Positions 34,486-35,147 of a stretch of 35,147 nt of DNA are shown here, piece after piece (position 1 is the first letter of the stretch; each line of letters starts with the position of its first letter). The DNA is taken from IMG/VR virus record IMGVR_UViG_3300032070_000022, positions 1 through 35,147 of that record; one strand, 5' to 3'. The stretch is from a virus. Below the pieces are notes generated by a model. It was not told the origin of the DNA, made no database searches, and was given only the letters and a program-made list of their open reading frames with translations. The translations under genes were made by a program, and so were the position numbers.

Positions 34486-35016
34486 ATGCCGCGCAAAGCC
34501 GCCCCCCCCCAAAAACCCGCCGTCGAGCGCCCCAAGACCTGGCAGGACTGCGACCGTCTCGTCCACCTGATGGCCCGGACCGACGCCCAGGCGGCCGTCG
34601 CCAAGGCCCAGGCCGATGAACGCATCGGCCGGGTGAACGCGGAACTCGCAGAGGCGATCGCGCCCCTGGCGGCCATACGCGACGAACTCGCCGAGGCCGT
34701 CGAGACCTTCGCCTCATCACACCGCAAGGACTTTGGGGGCGAGCGGTCGATGGCCCTGGCCCACGGCCGCGTCGGTTGGCGGACCTCGCCGCCCGCCGTC
34801 CGGTTCCTCCGGCCGGCCGATCAGATCGTCGCCGACCTGGAGGCCCGCGGGATGGACTTCGCCATCATGGTGACGAAGCGGCCCTCGAAGGACGTGCTCG
34901 TCGAGCAGGACGCGGATCTCCTACGGGAACTCGGCGTCAGGGTGACCCAGCGGGACGATTTCTACGTGGAGTTCGCCGAGGCGGCGGTGTCGGAGGCACC
35001 AATAGAAAGTGACTGA
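34486..35016 (+). CDS. gam: Gam-like host-nuclease inhibitor
   Basis: A 176-aa protein of the Mu-type Gam family, which binds DNA ends and blocks host exonucleases such as RecBCD. The N-half is a long coiled coil (AVAKAQADERIGRVNAELAEAIAPLAAIRDELAEAVETFASSHRK). Then comes the typical ALAHGRVGWRTSPPAVRF block and a C-terminal strand-helix (DFAIMVTKRPSKDVLVEQD, RVTQRDDFYVEF). GGAG is 8 bases before the ATG. It is the only early-type gene on the plus strand at this end and has its own consensus promoter, so a rightward early or recombination operon may continue past the window. Its TGA lies in repeat R16. Confidence 0.85.
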   Translation: MPRKAAPPQKPAVERPKTWQDCDRLVHLMARTDAQAAVAKAQADERIGRVNAELAEAIAPLAAIRDELAEAVETFASSHRKDFGGERSMALAHGRVGWRTSPPAVRFLRPADQIVADLEARGMDFAIMVTKRPSKDVLVEQDADLLRELGVRVTQRDDFYVEFAEAAVSEAPIESD

Positions 35017-35026
35017 GTACGTGCGG
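35008..35026 (+). repeat. 8-bp-period repeat array R16 (short)
   Basis: AGTGACTG, AGTACGTG: two units at the stop of the Gam-like gene. The remaining bases to the end show no recognisable feature. Confidence 0.6.
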
Positions 35027-35147
35027 TTTAGCCATTTACGCTGCCGCGAAAAGGGCATAGGCGACGGTTTCCAGAATTTGTTGAACTCGGGGCGAAAACA
35101 TCGACTTGGGTGAAATTCGATGCTGCCACAACACCCGACGCAGGGCC

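Overview
The window holds most of a temperate, lambda-like (siphovirus-type) prophage in a GC-rich bacterium. It starts inside a tRNA gene and ends just after a Gam-like gene, so neither end of the element is fully shown. The host cannot be named from the sequence. The high GC content, SD-led genes and dense families of short dispersed repeats resemble what is seen in environmental Planctomycetota, but that is a low-confidence inference.

Left arm (about 79-12977, minus strand): one long leftward operon. Its genes are mostly coupled by 4-bp ATGA/GTGA overlaps and read toward a tyrosine integrase beside the tRNA. In transcription order it holds: a small unknown protein, a MerR-like HTH protein, several small unknowns, a phage metallopeptidase-like protein, zinc-binding and small proteins, a ParB-like protein, a Dam-type adenine methyltransferase, an HTH/replication-like protein, a C5-cytosine methyltransferase, a Gp37/Gp68-type radical-SAM-like protein, a conserved phage protein, a 39-aa membrane protein, a second radical SAM protein, a PD-(D/E)xK-like protein, an excisionase-like HTH protein and the integrase.

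Control region (12978-15355): a palindromic operator, a good sigma70 promoter pointing right, a 350-nt hairpin-rich leader, and a short CI/Xre-like repressor that keeps a LexA-style Ala-Gly motif but has no protease domain. Two small genes follow.

Right arm (14291-34058, plus strand): terminase, gpW-like protein, portal, S49 protease with a nested scaffold, major capsid protein, two duplicated cement-like proteins, head-tail joining proteins, a sialidase-like fibre or spike, tail tube, a membrane/lipoprotein ORF, tail chaperones joined by a probable -1 frameshift, a short tape measure and tail-tip proteins. A Gam-like nuclease inhibitor with its own promoter closes the window.

The unusual part lies in the DNA between the genes. 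(i) Almost every gap in the late region, and several in the early region, holds arrays of an 8-bp-period repeat (core GTRCCTRA) oriented with transcription, often followed by the reverse array so the transcript could fold. (ii) Three operon heads carry the same module of sigma70 promoter, hairpin leader and intrinsic terminator, suggesting small RNAs or an antitermination system. (iii) Several other dispersed repeat families (a roughly 100-bp palindrome, a 36-bp element nested inside one copy of it, and a 26-bp palindrome) have inserted at gene ends and now encode protein termini. (iv) Four AACGT motifs spaced exactly 11 bp apart follow the terminase gene.
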